A program made the translations under genes and the position numbers. Shown here one piece after another: positions 18,030 through 26,318 of a stretch of 42,786 nt of DNA (the stretch's first letter is position 1; every line of letters begins with the position of its first letter). Origin of the DNA: an uncultured archaeon (GTDB lineage: Archaea > Thermoproteota > Bathyarchaeia > Bathyarchaeales > DTEX01); the NCBI GenBank assembly GCA_938091805.1, contig CALKGV010000014.1:1-42786 (forward strand). Reading direction: 5' to 3'. Under the pieces are notes generated by a model. That model was not told where the DNA came from. It saw only the letters and a list, made by a program, of their open reading frames with translations, and searched no databases.

Positions 18030-18290
18030 TTATTTCTGGCTCTCTAAAAAATTGTAAATGTTTACTAAGGATATGAGCCAACTTAGGTAGGAGTTTATTG
18101 AAGCCCTAAGCGCCGTAGTATCCTCGGCCTTAAACTTCAATAGTATGCTTTCTCCATCCCTAAATACTTTAACCTTTGAGCGATATCTCAAGGTTGCAGC
18201 GGTTTCTGGCTCAATAGATTTCCTCATTATCTCAGCTTCATTAACGGATGGAAACGTAAGGCGTATAACTGCCGACGCTTCCTCAATCAT
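18030..18290 (-). CDS. pcc1: KEOPS complex subunit Pcc1
   Basis: This is the dimerising subunit of KEOPS, which makes t6A at position 37 of tRNAs that read ANN codons. The 86-aa sequence has the Pcc1 pattern: ASAVIRLTFPSVNEAEIMRKSIEPE, then RDGESILLKFKAEDTTALRASINSYLSWL. I choose ATG 18290, which overlaps the Brix gene stop as ATGA; GTG 18299 would add three residues. A second Pcc1-like gene lies at 23406-23666. Confidence 0.88.
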   Translation of the reverse strand: MIEEASAVIRLTFPSVNEAEIMRKSIEPETAATLRYRSKVKVFRDGESILLKFKAEDTTALRASINSYLSWLISLVNIYNFLESQK

Positions 18291-18847
18291 ACCTGCCACG
18301 CTACGTGAGAGATTTTTATACGCGGCCCTATTTCAGCATTGCTGGGTAAAGTATAAAAAGAGATGCATGCTAAGCAATCTTCGCTACTTGTGAAGCGTAA
18401 ATATACATCATAAATTGATGGGGCTTCCTCAGCCTTAAATATGGGTATCTCAAAAAATTCTGATAGGCTCGATGCCAATTTTTCCACTTCGCTGCCTCTT
18501 ATTTCAGTAGAATCTAAAAACATATATTTAATTAGTTTTTTCTGGTTATTCTCCTTAGAAGCCCCGAACTCCCTTCTTAACCTTACGCCTGAAACATATA
18601 AGCGCGGCGCTTTCTCGCTCATTTTTCCATCAACTACTCTGAAGAACCTTATTCTTCCCGGGCTGCCCTTCCATCTATCAACTACAATGATTTTTTCAAT
18701 CTTCATTTGAACGGCTTTTTCAGCAAGATCGAAAAAGCTTGTTTTTCCCCGGTTAATTTTCACTAAGCCGGGTATTGAGCGGGCTAAATCATTGCATAGG
18801 CTTCTAACTCTTCTAGTGGGCCTATGCGAGGTCGTTAATAAAATCAT
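18287..18847 (-). CDS. Brix-domain ribosome biogenesis protein
   Basis: This protein is related to eukaryotic Imp4/Brx1/Rpf factors, which bind pre-rRNA. The start MILLTTSHRPTRRVRSLCNDL and the later NRGKTSFFDLAEKAV and IIVVDRWKGSPGRIRFF are typical of archaeal Brix proteins, and 186 aa is the usual length. ATG at 18847 has AAGGAT about 8 bases upstream. It lies between rpl37ae and pcc1. The RNA polymerase subunit P gene often found at this place is missing. Confidence 0.93.
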   Translation of the reverse strand: MILLTTSHRPTRRVRSLCNDLARSIPGLVKINRGKTSFFDLAEKAVQMKIEKIIVVDRWKGSPGRIRFFRVVDGKMSEKAPRLYVSGVRLRREFGASKENNQKKLIKYMFLDSTEIRGSEVEKLASSLSEFFEIPIFKAEEAPSIYDVYLRFTSSEDCLACISFYTLPSNAEIGPRIKISHVAWQV

Positions 18848-18861
18848 TTGTTTTATCCTTT

Positions 18862-19122
18862 TTAAGCGCCTTTGGCTGCGCGCTCAGCAGTTATGCCAAT
18901 CTTGGTTTTCGGCGTGTACGCTCCGCCGGCAAACCTGAAGCCGCACCTATCACAGATCCATATGCCAACGCTTTCTCTGTGCACATGATTTAATCCACAT
19001 TGTGGGCATGGATGCGGTTTCCTCATTTCAGATATAACTTCAACATAGCGTTTCCTAACAGATACACCATACTTTGGGCCGAACCCTCTAGCTGGTCCAA
19101 CCTTCTTTGTTCTTTTTCCCAT
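18862..19122 (-). CDS. rpl37ae: Ribosomal protein L37Ae (L43e)
   Basis: This large-subunit zinc-ribbon protein has the start RTKKVGPARGFGPKYGVSVRKR in family form and two CxxC pairs, CPQC near residue 39 and CDRC near residue 57, that hold zinc. It is full length at 86 aa. The ATG shares its A with the rrp42 TAA stop (TAATG), so it is coupled to the exosome genes as in many archaea. Confidence 0.95.
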   Translation of the reverse strand: MGKRTKKVGPARGFGPKYGVSVRKRYVEVISEMRKPHPCPQCGLNHVHRESVGIWICDRCGFRFAGGAYTPKTKIGITAERAAKGA

Positions 19123-19919
19123 TAGGTCTTCACCACCATTTTTCTCAGCTCTTCAGCTTTCTCTTTGGCTATATGAGCGGCTTCCATAATCTGTTGCGGT
19201 TTTAACGCTCCAGTGCCGCCTTTTTGAATCGCACTTATCTTATTATCCTTATCAAATGTTATCGTTAACCGTGCGCTCATGGCCTCTTCCTCCTCAAGCC
19301 ATGGGTCTACGACTAGCTTATCGCTTATATTCGCTAAAGTGACAGATACCGGGAGGTTCTTTATTGGCAGCGGAATATAATCGTTTGTTTTCTTAACCTC
19401 ATTTTCCTCCACAACGTATACCGGAATTTTAGTATTCAATAGAGCGGCTAATGCCGCTAGCGATGATGCATCAATTAAATTCCCATCATGATTAAGCACA
19501 TAGATATCAATGAATATTACATAAACCTTTTTCCCCGGGATAATACATAATTTCTCTAGGTCGATAGCTTTAGATTCACGTATGCCCCTATCGACAACCC
19601 TTGCTAATTCGATGGATTCTTCGCTGGGCGGACCAGCTTCAAACTCTGGCGATGCCAGCGGCACAAACTCTGAGTTTACAGTGAAAACCCCCTCATTAGG
19701 CCGATCTAGGAAAGGGTCGCCTATCTCAACTTTAACTCCTACGACAACTTCTGTTTTACCAAGCAGCACTCTGGATGAACCCTCAGCTTTCTCAATTATT
19801 CCTGTTTCCACTTTTATCGGGCGGTAATCTTTAAGTCCTCTACCATCAAGTCTCTTGCCGCTGGCCACCATTTGGGCTATCTGCTTCTGCCTTATGCGTG
19901 AAACCATTATCGAAGACAT
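19122..19919 (-). CDS. rrp42: Exosome complex subunit Rrp42
   Basis: This is the structural RNase PH-fold partner of Rrp41 in the hexameric ring of the 3'-5' RNA-degrading exosome. The sequence shows [26 protein letters not shown] and [15 protein letters not shown]. It lacks the phosphorolytic active-site residues present in Rrp41, as expected. The 265-aa length is typical. ATG at 19919 lies inside the end of rrp41 and has GGAGG 6-7 bases upstream. Confidence 0.95.
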   Translation of the reverse strand: MSSIMVSRIRQKQIAQMVASGKRLDGRGLKDYRPIKVETGIIEKAEGSSRVLLGKTEVVVGVKVEIGDPFLDRPNEGVFTVNSEFVPLASPEFEAGPPSEESIELARVVDRGIRESKAIDLEKLCIIPGKKVYVIFIDIYVLNHDGNLIDASSLAALAALLNTKIPVYVVEENEVKKTNDYIPLPIKNLPVSVTLANISDKLVVDPWLEEEEAMSARLTITFDKDNKISAIQKGGTGALKPQQIMEAAHIAKEKAEELRKMVVKT

Positions 19920-20650
19920 TCTTCAACCTCCTCCTTAATTGTTACGTATCTAGCCTTCAAGGCTTCCTTCTGAAATTTATATATTTGCTTACAGCCATCC
20001 ATTGCAAGGTTTAGGGACTGATTAAACTCTTCAATGGTTAATGATCCATCCATTTGCAGAAGCGATATTAATCCCAGATTTGGCATGTACGCAACTGGCA
20101 CATCAGCCTCACCCTCCTTATCTTCAATGTCATTGAGATCTAGCACTATGACGCCGTCAACCTTTCCAGCGGCGCATGCTACCACAAGGTCCCTCATTGG
20201 GACGCCAGCGTCGGCTAATGCTAAGGCGGCAACGGTTGTACCAGCGCATCTTGTTCCACCATCAGCTTGAAGTACCTCGATGAATATGTCAATGGACGTT
20301 CTTGGGAACTTCTCAAGAAATATTGCCGGCTCAAGGGCCTCTTTTATAACTTTGGAGAGTTCTATTTCACGTCTTGATGGTGCTGGAGACTTACGCTCCT
20401 CAACCGAGAATGGAGCCATATGATATCTGCATCTGAGAAGAGCCCTATCTGGTAAAGCTAAATGTCTAGGGTGAACCTCTCTAGGCCCATAAACAGCAGC
20501 TAATATTTTATTTTTTCCCTGCTCAATATAGGCTGAGCCGTCAGCATTACTTAATACACCTACTTCCATCTTTATTAGCCTAAGCTCGTTCGGTTTTCTT
20601 CCATCGACTCTCAAACCATTTTCATTTATCAACCTGATTTTCCCACTCAC
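19907..20650 (-). CDS. rrp41: Exosome complex catalytic subunit Rrp41
   Basis: This is the phosphorolytic RNase PH-type subunit of the archaeal exosome. Family blocks include [12 protein letters not shown], the basic [17 protein letters not shown] region, and the catalytic-loop sequence [19 protein letters not shown] with [24 protein letters not shown]. The 247 aa match the usual length. GTG at 20650 overlaps the rrp4 TGA as GTGA, with AGGTGA about 8 bases upstream. Confidence 0.96.
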   Translation of the reverse strand: MSGKIRLINENGLRVDGRKPNELRLIKMEVGVLSNADGSAYIEQGKNKILAAVYGPREVHPRHLALPDRALLRCRYHMAPFSVEERKSPAPSRREIELSKVIKEALEPAIFLEKFPRTSIDIFIEVLQADGGTRCAGTTVAALALADAGVPMRDLVVACAAGKVDGVIVLDLNDIEDKEGEADVPVAYMPNLGLISLLQMDGSLTIEEFNQSLNLAMDGCKQIYKFQKEALKARYVTIKEEVEECLR

Positions 20651-21339
20651 TTCTTTTCACCTTTCTCCTTCCTTATCATTTCAGTAATCCGATCCGTCAG
20701 TCCAGAGGTATGAGCTTCCTGAGCAATCTTCTCGATTGCCATGATAGCCAATCTTTCATGCTCCGGACTTGGTCCAGAAATTAATATTATGCCATTTTGC
20801 CCAACGGTTATTTTACATTCAGTCTCTTTTTTAAGCATATTTATCATCGAGGCTTTACGCCCGATGATCCTAGGTATTTTTGCAGGAGAAACTTTAACTA
20901 TTTGTCCTTGAGTGATTTTTCCAAGCCCCGGCTCCTTAATTGTGAGAACCGGATCAATAGTTCGGTCGAAAGATATAATTTTAGCAAAAATTAAATCTCC
21001 AACGTCCAGAAATCTCGTTAGATCATCCTTCTGCTGTCTAAAGGGTTTGTTTAGCGCTTCGCTGGCTCTTAAAGCGGCCTTGTAGGGGGAATTTATGTTG
21101 ACAACCCAACCGTTAATGTTCACATCTTCTATCTTGCCAATAACCTGGTCGCCAACTGAAGGAATATAGAACGTGTTTAGTGCAACAACTTGAACCACTT
21201 TTTCTCCATACTCTACAAGTCCAAGTCTGCTAGCGTAAATCCTAGATTCATCCTTATACGTGTTGTTGCCAGCCACATAGTCACCTTCTGCTAGAAGGTC
21301 GCCGGGAGTTACTACCTGCCTATTTTCAAAAAAGAACAT
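20647..21339 (-). CDS. rrp4: Exosome complex RNA-binding subunit Rrp4
   Basis: This cap subunit of the exosome feeds RNA into the Rrp41/Rrp42 ring. Domain order is an N-terminal domain ([13 protein letters not shown]), an S1 domain ([19 protein letters not shown]) and a KH-like domain ([19 protein letters not shown]). The 230 aa are typical, with a Lys-rich tail. It precedes rrp41 with a 4-base overlap, as in nearly all archaea that have an exosome. Confidence 0.95.
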   Translation of the reverse strand: MFFFENRQVVTPGDLLAEGDYVAGNNTYKDESRIYASRLGLVEYGEKVVQVVALNTFYIPSVGDQVIGKIEDVNINGWVVNINSPYKAALRASEALNKPFRQQKDDLTRFLDVGDLIFAKIISFDRTIDPVLTIKEPGLGKITQGQIVKVSPAKIPRIIGRKASMINMLKKETECKITVGQNGIILISGPSPEHERLAIMAIEKIAQEAHTSGLTDRITEMIRKEKGEKK

Positions 21340-21355
21340 AATGATGCCACCTAAA

Positions 21356-22045
21356 TTACTTTAAAATTTTAGCCTCTAGGTTTCCGTGAGTGATCTCACC
21401 CATTTTCTCTAAGAAGGGCCCGTAAAATCCAGCTGGCATCTCTAGGATTATGGAAAGCGAACCGTCGCTTAACCAAGTTTCATTTTTTATTGTTCCAAAG
21501 GATTTTAGAGCCCCATAAGATTTGCCAGCATACTCGGGGGGTATGCGAGCCGCTACAGAGATCTTTTCAACGCTGAGCGGTAAAACTGAGCGCAAAACTT
21601 TAATGGCTTCATTTGCTTGCTCCTCGACGCTTTTAAATGGGTCGATGGAAAAGTGAACTTGCTCAAGAGCTTGCTCTATACGGGTTGGCGGGTGAGGAAG
21701 CTTCGTTCTTGGATCCATAGCATTGCGTGATATAAAATCAATAATCTGCCTACGCTTCTCCTCAATAAGCTGTCTTCTCTGCTGGGTTGTTAGCTGGAGA
21801 GTGCCCTTCTTAAGTATGACCTTGGCTATTTCTAGCGGGTCTAGGGTTCCAAAGGCTTCTTTTAGTTTCTTTTCGGGGGATCTCAAGCCCTTATTTGCAT
21901 CAGTAAATATTACATCTGTAACTAGTACGTCTGAAAGCGATACGGATTTTCCGCTACGGAATGCAAATGCTGGGTCTGGTTTAACTATTATCTCAAAATT
22001 CTCTCCATTTATATTTATGCGTGCAATCGTATAATTTTTACTCAT
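21356..22045 (-). CDS. sdo1: Ribosome maturation protein SBDS
   Basis: This is the homologue of human SBDS and yeast Sdo1, which with EFL1 releases eIF6 from the large subunit. The three-domain layout is visible: N-terminal FYSH domain with FEIIVKPDPAFAFRSGK, a helical domain including LTTQQRRQLIEEKRRQIIDFI and DPRTKLPHPPTRIE, and a C-terminal ferredoxin-like part. The 229 aa are standard. Its presence in one array with aif6 is consistent with a shared maturation step. Confidence 0.95.
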   Translation of the reverse strand: MSKNYTIARININGENFEIIVKPDPAFAFRSGKSVSLSDVLVTDVIFTDANKGLRSPEKKLKEAFGTLDPLEIAKVILKKGTLQLTTQQRRQLIEEKRRQIIDFISRNAMDPRTKLPHPPTRIEQALEQVHFSIDPFKSVEEQANEAIKVLRSVLPLSVEKISVAARIPPEYAGKSYGALKSFGTIKNETWLSDGSLSIILEMPAGFYGPFLEKMGEITHGNLEAKILK

Positions 22046-22060
22046 CCTCTCTCAGCTACC

Positions 22061-22780
22061 TTACACTTCCTTTATGTATTTCTCAACTTCTTCGTCAGAC
22101 AACATTCTAAACCGTCTGGTTGAGGCTGGAACAACGGATATTTTGATTCTAGGCTGTTCGCCCCTAGCCTGCATCGACTTAATTAAGCATTTAACTCCAA
22201 GCTTTATGGCTTCTTCAAGTGTTAAGTCATCACGGTACTCTTCCCTAAGCACGTTCTCAGCGGTTTCACGGCCAATTCCTATAGCAACAGCCTTATATGC
22301 CCTATATGTTCCGCTCGGGTCCGTTGTAAAGAGTTGGCTTCCGCTCTTATCGACTCCGGCGAAAATTATGGAAACGCCAAAGGGCCTGACTCCAGCATGC
22401 TGTGTGTAAAGCTGTTTTATGTCGCCTATTCTTTTTGCAACAACCTCTACATCCACCGGTTCATCGTACATGAGCCTATTGCTCTGAGCGAAAACTCTGG
22501 CCTCATCGATCAATATTCGTGCATCAGAGCTTAAGCCGACAACTGCGGCTCCAATGTGCTCATCAACTTCATATATTTTCTGAGTGAACTTTGGATTCTG
22601 CAGTTTAGACTCAATTTTTTCCTCAGCCCCTATAATGACCCCCTCGGGACATGTTATACCTATAATGGTTGAGCCCCTATAAACTGTTTCCAATGCGTAT
22701 TCAACTTGGAATAATCGGCCATCTGGGGAAAAAACTGTGATGGCTCTATCATATGCTCCTGGAACCGCAAAGACAGACAA
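22061..22780 (-). CDS. psmA: Proteasome alpha subunit
   Basis: This protein forms the outer gate ring of the archaeal 20S proteasome. Signature sequences are YDRAITVFSPDGRLFQVEYA, GSTIIGITCPEGVIIGAEEK and the pore-side PFGVSIIFAGVDKSG. The 239 aa are standard, and no catalytic Thr is expected in alpha. The start is TTG 22780; GAGGGTG lies about 10 bases upstream, and an out-of-frame ATG seven bases before the TTG opens a 12-codon reading frame, as in the layout at rpoB. It is the first gene of the 18-gene array. Confidence 0.95.
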   Translation of the reverse strand: MSVFAVPGAYDRAITVFSPDGRLFQVEYALETVYRGSTIIGITCPEGVIIGAEEKIESKLQNPKFTQKIYEVDEHIGAAVVGLSSDARILIDEARVFAQSNRLMYDEPVDVEVVAKRIGDIKQLYTQHAGVRPFGVSIIFAGVDKSGSQLFTTDPSGTYRAYKAVAIGIGRETAENVLREEYRDDLTLEEAIKLGVKCLIKSMQARGEQPRIKISVVPASTRRFRMLSDEEVEKYIKEV

Positions 22781-22899
22781 TTTTCATATCACCCTCTCTT
22801 CCATCATCAAATCTTTCTCTTCTCTTTGAGAAGTAGAAGATGAAACTAAAAAACCTTTTGCATTTATTTTTTCCATTTAACTTTATTTTTTTCCCATGC

Positions 22900-23060
22900 C
22901 TATTTCCTTTTCCTAAAGACCTTGACGCTGTCAATGTCGCATACTATTCGAAGCCGACCTCAACGAGCCTCCTAACCTCATCAACGGTTTTGGCAACCGC
23001 TGTGTGTGAGCCTTTCTAGACTGTCCTTTCTAACCTTTTCAGCGTAGACCTCTTTATATC
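22900..23060 (-). pseudogene. Probable tyrosine-integrase C-terminal relic
   Basis: On the minus strand the sequence reads HTAVAKTVDEVRRLVEVGFE, meets TAG, and with a one-base shift continues CDIDSVKVFRKRK and stop. Joined as GFEYVCDIDSVKVFRKRK, it resembles the extreme C-terminus of archaeal tyrosine recombinases (recalled pattern, not searched). The N-terminal catalytic part is not found. If correct, it is the scar of an integrated element. Its downstream end lies in the psmA leader. Confidence 0.35.
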
Positions 23061-23064
23061 CACT

Positions 23065-23300
23065 GGGTTTTGAACCCGGCTGGAAAGGTTGATCCACTGA
23101 ACCTAGCGTCTGAACCGTTCAGGTAGACCAGCCTAGAAGACTAGGTTCGGCGGATCAAACCCATCCTGGAAATACAGGCTCTGCCAGGCTGAACGTTTAG
23201 GACCTAGTATGCTAGGTGATCCTAAACAAGCATGATCCTTGGATCTAGAAGTCTAGGTCCGTCTGCTAGGATATCCTGAATGTTTAGGTTGGATCACGCG
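23065..23300 (+). repeat. Cluster of hairpins with imperfect ~80-base repeats
   Basis: Four hairpins follow each other: 23065-23077 (GGGTT/AACCC); 23087-23161, where GGTTGATCC, GAACCTA and GTC pair with GAC, TAGGTTC and GGATCAAACC around an inner hairpin; 23195-23227 (GTTTAGGA and CCTAG pairing with CTAGG and TCCTAAAC); and 23241-23260 (GGATCTAG/CTAGGTCC). A CTGAA(C)-GTT-(C/T)AGG motif recurs at 23110, 23189 and 23276. The region is richer in G and C than its flanks and has no ORF. It may be a structured RNA, since one U-G pair fits plus-strand transcription, or a mobile-element end. I cannot match it to RNase P or SRP RNA. Confidence 0.55.
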
Positions 23301-23405
23301 GGGAAACATTATTTTCCAAAAACGCCTAGCCACAACCGTTCAAATAATAATTTTTAGCAAAATCTGTTAAAGATGCATTTTTCTGGGCTGAAACAAAAAG
23401 AGGAG

Positions 23406-23666
23406 TTAAATGCGGGAGAAATCTCCACGAAGAATCGAAATGGTTTTTTCAGCGGTTAATACGCATTTTAGCAGATCATCAATCGTTGATAGTAGGGTTG
23501 CAATATTGTCGCCATAATACTTTATGGTTGTAACAACTTTTCTATCTATCTTCTGCGTCTCCACAATTAATCCATTGGGAGTTTCCGCATTATCAGGCGA
23601 GACGGCCTTAAATATGGCTTCCGCCTCCGCCTCATCATCGTAGACGAGCAATATTTCAGCTTCCAC
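23406..23666 (-). CDS. Pcc1-like protein (second copy)
   Basis: This 86-aa protein has the same compact alpha-beta pattern as Pcc1: AEILLVYDDEAEAEAIFKAVSPDN, then VVTTIKYYGDNIATLLSTIDDLLKC. A gene of this kind is commonly found beside the archaeal RecJ-like gene and S15, and it differs clearly from the pcc1 at 18030-18290. It may be a KEOPS-related subunit or a partner of the DHH nuclease; its exact role is not established. It overlaps the DHH gene by 11 bases, indicating coupled expression. A short oligo-T run after its stop could end the transcript. Confidence 0.75.
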   Translation of the reverse strand: MEAEILLVYDDEAEAEAIFKAVSPDNAETPNGLIVETQKIDRKVVTTIKYYGDNIATLLSTIDDLLKCVLTAEKTISILRGDFSRI

Positions 23667-25113
23667 CTCTTTTCATCCTCACCATATATTCTTTTACTAG
23701 GGAGTCAACATGCTTCAAGAATTGCATTTTCTGCTCGTAGGGCACTTGAGCGCCGGCTGCAATATCATGTCCACCGCCTATTCCCAAGCATTTCTCCGCA
23801 GCCATGCTTATTATTTCTCCAAGATTTAATCCCATTCTGGCTATCGAATCTGTTGTGCGCGCTGAAATTTTAAGCACTCTTTCTTTAGGCATGAAGGAAT
23901 ATGCAACCAGCGGCTTCTCCGGCTTCGGCAAGTTCATTGTGATTATAGTTGATATTGCGCTTATAGATTTCTCATCAATATCTTTCTCGCCATGAAGGAC
24001 ATAGATACTCTCCCATTCTTCAATGCGATCCGGATTTTCATTTAACCACTTAAGATATTTAGTGATGGTATGCCTATAATCCTCTAGAACTGTGAGGGCT
24101 TCCTCATAGGTTGCACTTCTATCGCCCATACATATGGCCACCCCTAAGCCCGGAACCCCCATTCTTCCAGTTGCGTTTAGGAGGAGTGCGAACTCTCGGG
24201 CATCTCTAAGCGGCGTCCAAGATCCCTCTTTTACAAGGATATATATCGCGCCTATAAGGTTCATGGCTACTTCGCTTTTGAAACCTTTTGAGATCAAATA
24301 GTTGTGCAGAGCAGAGAATATCTTGCGTTTTTCGTCTGATGTAAGATCCCTTAGAGCGCGCCACCTATCGTTTCTTTTGAGTTCAATGTTTAGTTCGCTT
24401 AGGAACGCTAGTGCTCTATCCTCCTCCCCACTTATTCCGGGTATGTAAGGATTTGTCGTATAAGCTAGGGCTTTATGTATTGGCCGCGTTTCCCTACCGA
24501 AGAACAAAAGGTCTATCTCAACGGCCAGCAGCCCAGATCTAATTGCATCGCTGACAATAAACTCATTTACGCCACCTAGCCTTCTCTCATCATATTTATC
24601 CTGTAGATCTCCTAAAGATCCTATAACGGCTAGATGGGAAAGATCAATATTATTCTCATTTATGGACTTTGCCACTAAATACGCTATTCCAGCGGAGCTT
24701 ATTTCCCGTGCCCCATCTATCCCCAGTAGATGTGGATTAACATGTATGAAGGTTTCTTTAGGTTTACCTATAGGCTGATGATGATCCAATATAATTGTTT
24801 CCCTATTTTCTGCTTTAGCGCATAAAACGTCGAGGTAGCCGCTTCCCATATCGGTAAATATTACTAGAGTATCTCCCCCGCTCTGTGAATATGCCTTATT
24901 TATGACCTCCTCATCTAACCATCGTTCTATTCTAATGCAGAATCTAGCTTCCGTCCGAAATAGAGCTTTCCCCAGAATTCCGGCGGCTGATATGCCGTCA
25001 GCATCCATGTGAGATATTATAAGGATCTTTTTATCCCTATCTAGGCTTTCAAGAATAACCTTAGATGCCGTGCGGGCTTCATTAATAATGTCGCTAACTT
25101 TATCATGGGTCAT
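23656..25113 (-). CDS. DHH-family phosphoesterase, archaeal RecJ-like nuclease
   Basis: This 485-aa DHH/DHHA1 protein is related to archaeal RecJ/GAN nucleases, which associate with the CMG replicative helicase or act as exonucleases. Metal-binding motifs are HMDADG at 35-40, TDMGSG at 87-92 and DHH at 110-112, with the DHHA1 glycine motif GIGGGHDIAAGA near residue 450. It lies 11 bases after rps15. The order rps15-DHH-Pcc1-like is conserved in many archaea. Whether this copy is nuclease or scaffold cannot be read from sequence, but the catalytic residues are intact. Confidence 0.9.
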   Translation of the reverse strand: MTHDKVSDIINEARTASKVILESLDRDKKILIISHMDADGISAAGILGKALFRTEARFCIRIERWLDEEVINKAYSQSGGDTLVIFTDMGSGYLDVLCAKAENRETIILDHHQPIGKPKETFIHVNPHLLGIDGAREISSAGIAYLVAKSINENNIDLSHLAVIGSLGDLQDKYDERRLGGVNEFIVSDAIRSGLLAVEIDLLFFGRETRPIHKALAYTTNPYIPGISGEEDRALAFLSELNIELKRNDRWRALRDLTSDEKRKIFSALHNYLISKGFKSEVAMNLIGAIYILVKEGSWTPLRDAREFALLLNATGRMGVPGLGVAICMGDRSATYEEALTVLEDYRHTITKYLKWLNENPDRIEEWESIYVLHGEKDIDEKSISAISTIITMNLPKPEKPLVAYSFMPKERVLKISARTTDSIARMGLNLGEIISMAAEKCLGIGGGHDIAAGAQVPYEQKMQFLKHVDSLVKEYMVRMKRGGS

Positions 25114-25124
25114 TTGGAACCCTT

Positions 25125-25565
25125 TTAGGTAATAGAGGCTACTGTTGCCCTATACTCCCAGTTTGAGGGTAATATGCCCCTCTCCTTATAGTAGTCAGAT
25201 AAACGGTGAATCTTAGATTCAATGAGCTGCAAGGCTCTCTTATTATGCTTGTCTTTCTTATTCCTCTGCAGATGGGCTGTTATACGCGCGGCTTTCCTGA
25301 GGAGATTTTCTAAATCCTCAGGAATTTTGGGCGCTAGAGCATTCTCTTTAAGTATCTCAGTTATGCTTTTTCCAACTATTGGTTTTACAAGCGGAATACC
25401 ATACTGGTCTCGCAGTATTACACCTATCCTGCTTGGGGGGATCCCCTCCCTGGCAAGCTTAACTATTAAGGCTACAATCTCCTCAGGTTGATACTTACAC
25501 CAGCTTGGGGCTCTCTTCCCAACGGGTCTGGTGGAATGTGAGCGCCCCTTTTCCTTTTTGGGCAA
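25125..25565 (-). CDS. rps15: Ribosomal protein S15 (uS15, archaeal form)
   Basis: This small-subunit protein has the archaeal/eukaryotic N-terminal extension: GRSHSTRPVGKRAPSWCKYQPEE, then LAREGIPPSRIGVILRDQYGIP and the S15 core with NKKDKHNKRALQLIESKIHRL. I start it at TTG 25565 (146 aa) because GGAGG at 25573-25577 lies 7 bases upstream. An upstream ATG at 25670 would add 35 residues unrelated to S15. It heads the rps15-DHH-Pcc1-like operon. Confidence 0.94.
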   Translation of the reverse strand: MPKKEKGRSHSTRPVGKRAPSWCKYQPEEIVALIVKLAREGIPPSRIGVILRDQYGIPLVKPIVGKSITEILKENALAPKIPEDLENLLRKAARITAHLQRNKKDKHNKRALQLIESKIHRLSDYYKERGILPSNWEYRATVASIT

Positions 25566-25804
25566 TACTAATCCTCCAGTAAGCTTTTGAAAAAGAGACG
25601 CACACGCATTTAAAAGCTTTGTTGTTCTGCATTTCCCAATCTTCCGCATGATTAATGTGTTTTCCCTCACTCAGCAGTAATTTAGAAACTTGAGGGACCT
25701 AGTTTAGTCATGGGTAGAGTTAATATTTCAATTTAGGAAAGATTAAAAGCGCGATTGTACAATAATTATTTAGGCTGTCTAAAATTACATAGAAAGTGGT
25801 TGTT

Positions 25805-26308
25805 ATGTGGGATAAGATAGTAAAAGCATTGGAAGGTTATCCTGAAAGACTCAATATTGCAAAAATACTCATTAAGAATGGCTTAAGTGTGAGAAATGGA
25901 AAAATCTACTGTGGAGACATAATTATACCAGTCGTTAGAATAAGCCGGGTTGCTGGGGTTGATAGGAGAACCGTTACTCAAACTGTGAAAATGATTGAGA
26001 GCAACCCGGATTTAAAGGTCATATTTAATGGCATAAGCCCGGCTGGATCATCGCTGCGTGATGTGGCTAGGCATTTAAACTTTGGTGTTGTTGAGATAAC
26101 TCCGGTGGATGCCAGAACACCTGGCATATTGGCAGCTGCAGCCCTGCTAATAGCGCAAAAGAACATAAGTATAAGACAGGCGATAGTTGATGATCCGGAG
26201 CTCACCCCTGAGCCGAAGCTGACGCTTATAACCGAAATGAAGGTGCCCGGTGAACTTATACCTGAGTTCCTGAAGATAAAAGGCGTTTCAAAGGTTTCGG
26301 TGTATTGA
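25805..26308 (+). CDS. HTH- and ACT-domain regulator of amino acid metabolism
   Basis: This 167-aa protein combines an N-terminal helix-turn-helix part (VVRISRVAGVDRRTVTQTVKMIE) with a C-terminal ACT-type ligand domain ending in FLKIKGVSKVSVY. This is the archaeal family described as predicted regulators of amino acid metabolism (COG2150). The start is ATG 25805; a GTG at 25796 is possible. A LysE-type exporter gene begins 10 bases after its stop, suggesting that it controls efflux of the amino acid it senses. The ligand is unknown. Confidence 0.82.
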   Translation: MWDKIVKALEGYPERLNIAKILIKNGLSVRNGKIYCGDIIIPVVRISRVAGVDRRTVTQTVKMIESNPDLKVIFNGISPAGSSLRDVARHLNFGVVEITPVDARTPGILAAAALLIAQKNISIRQAIVDDPELTPEPKLTLITEMKVPGELIPEFLKIKGVSKVSVY

Positions 26309-26318
26309 GGAAGATAGC

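Noticed and set aside
22749-22934. Minus-strand 61-aa ORF over the psmA start
   Set aside because: It is out of frame with psmA, runs through the integrase relic and low-complexity A/T sequence.
23061-23080. tRNA T-arm-like GGGTTTTGAACCC
   Set aside because: No acceptor, D or anticodon arm around it on either strand; it is one of the simple hairpins.
23065-23300. CRISPR array or RNase P/SRP RNA at the hairpin cluster
   Set aside because: Repeat units differ strongly, there are no equal spacers, and the conserved cores of RNase P and SRP RNA are not visible.
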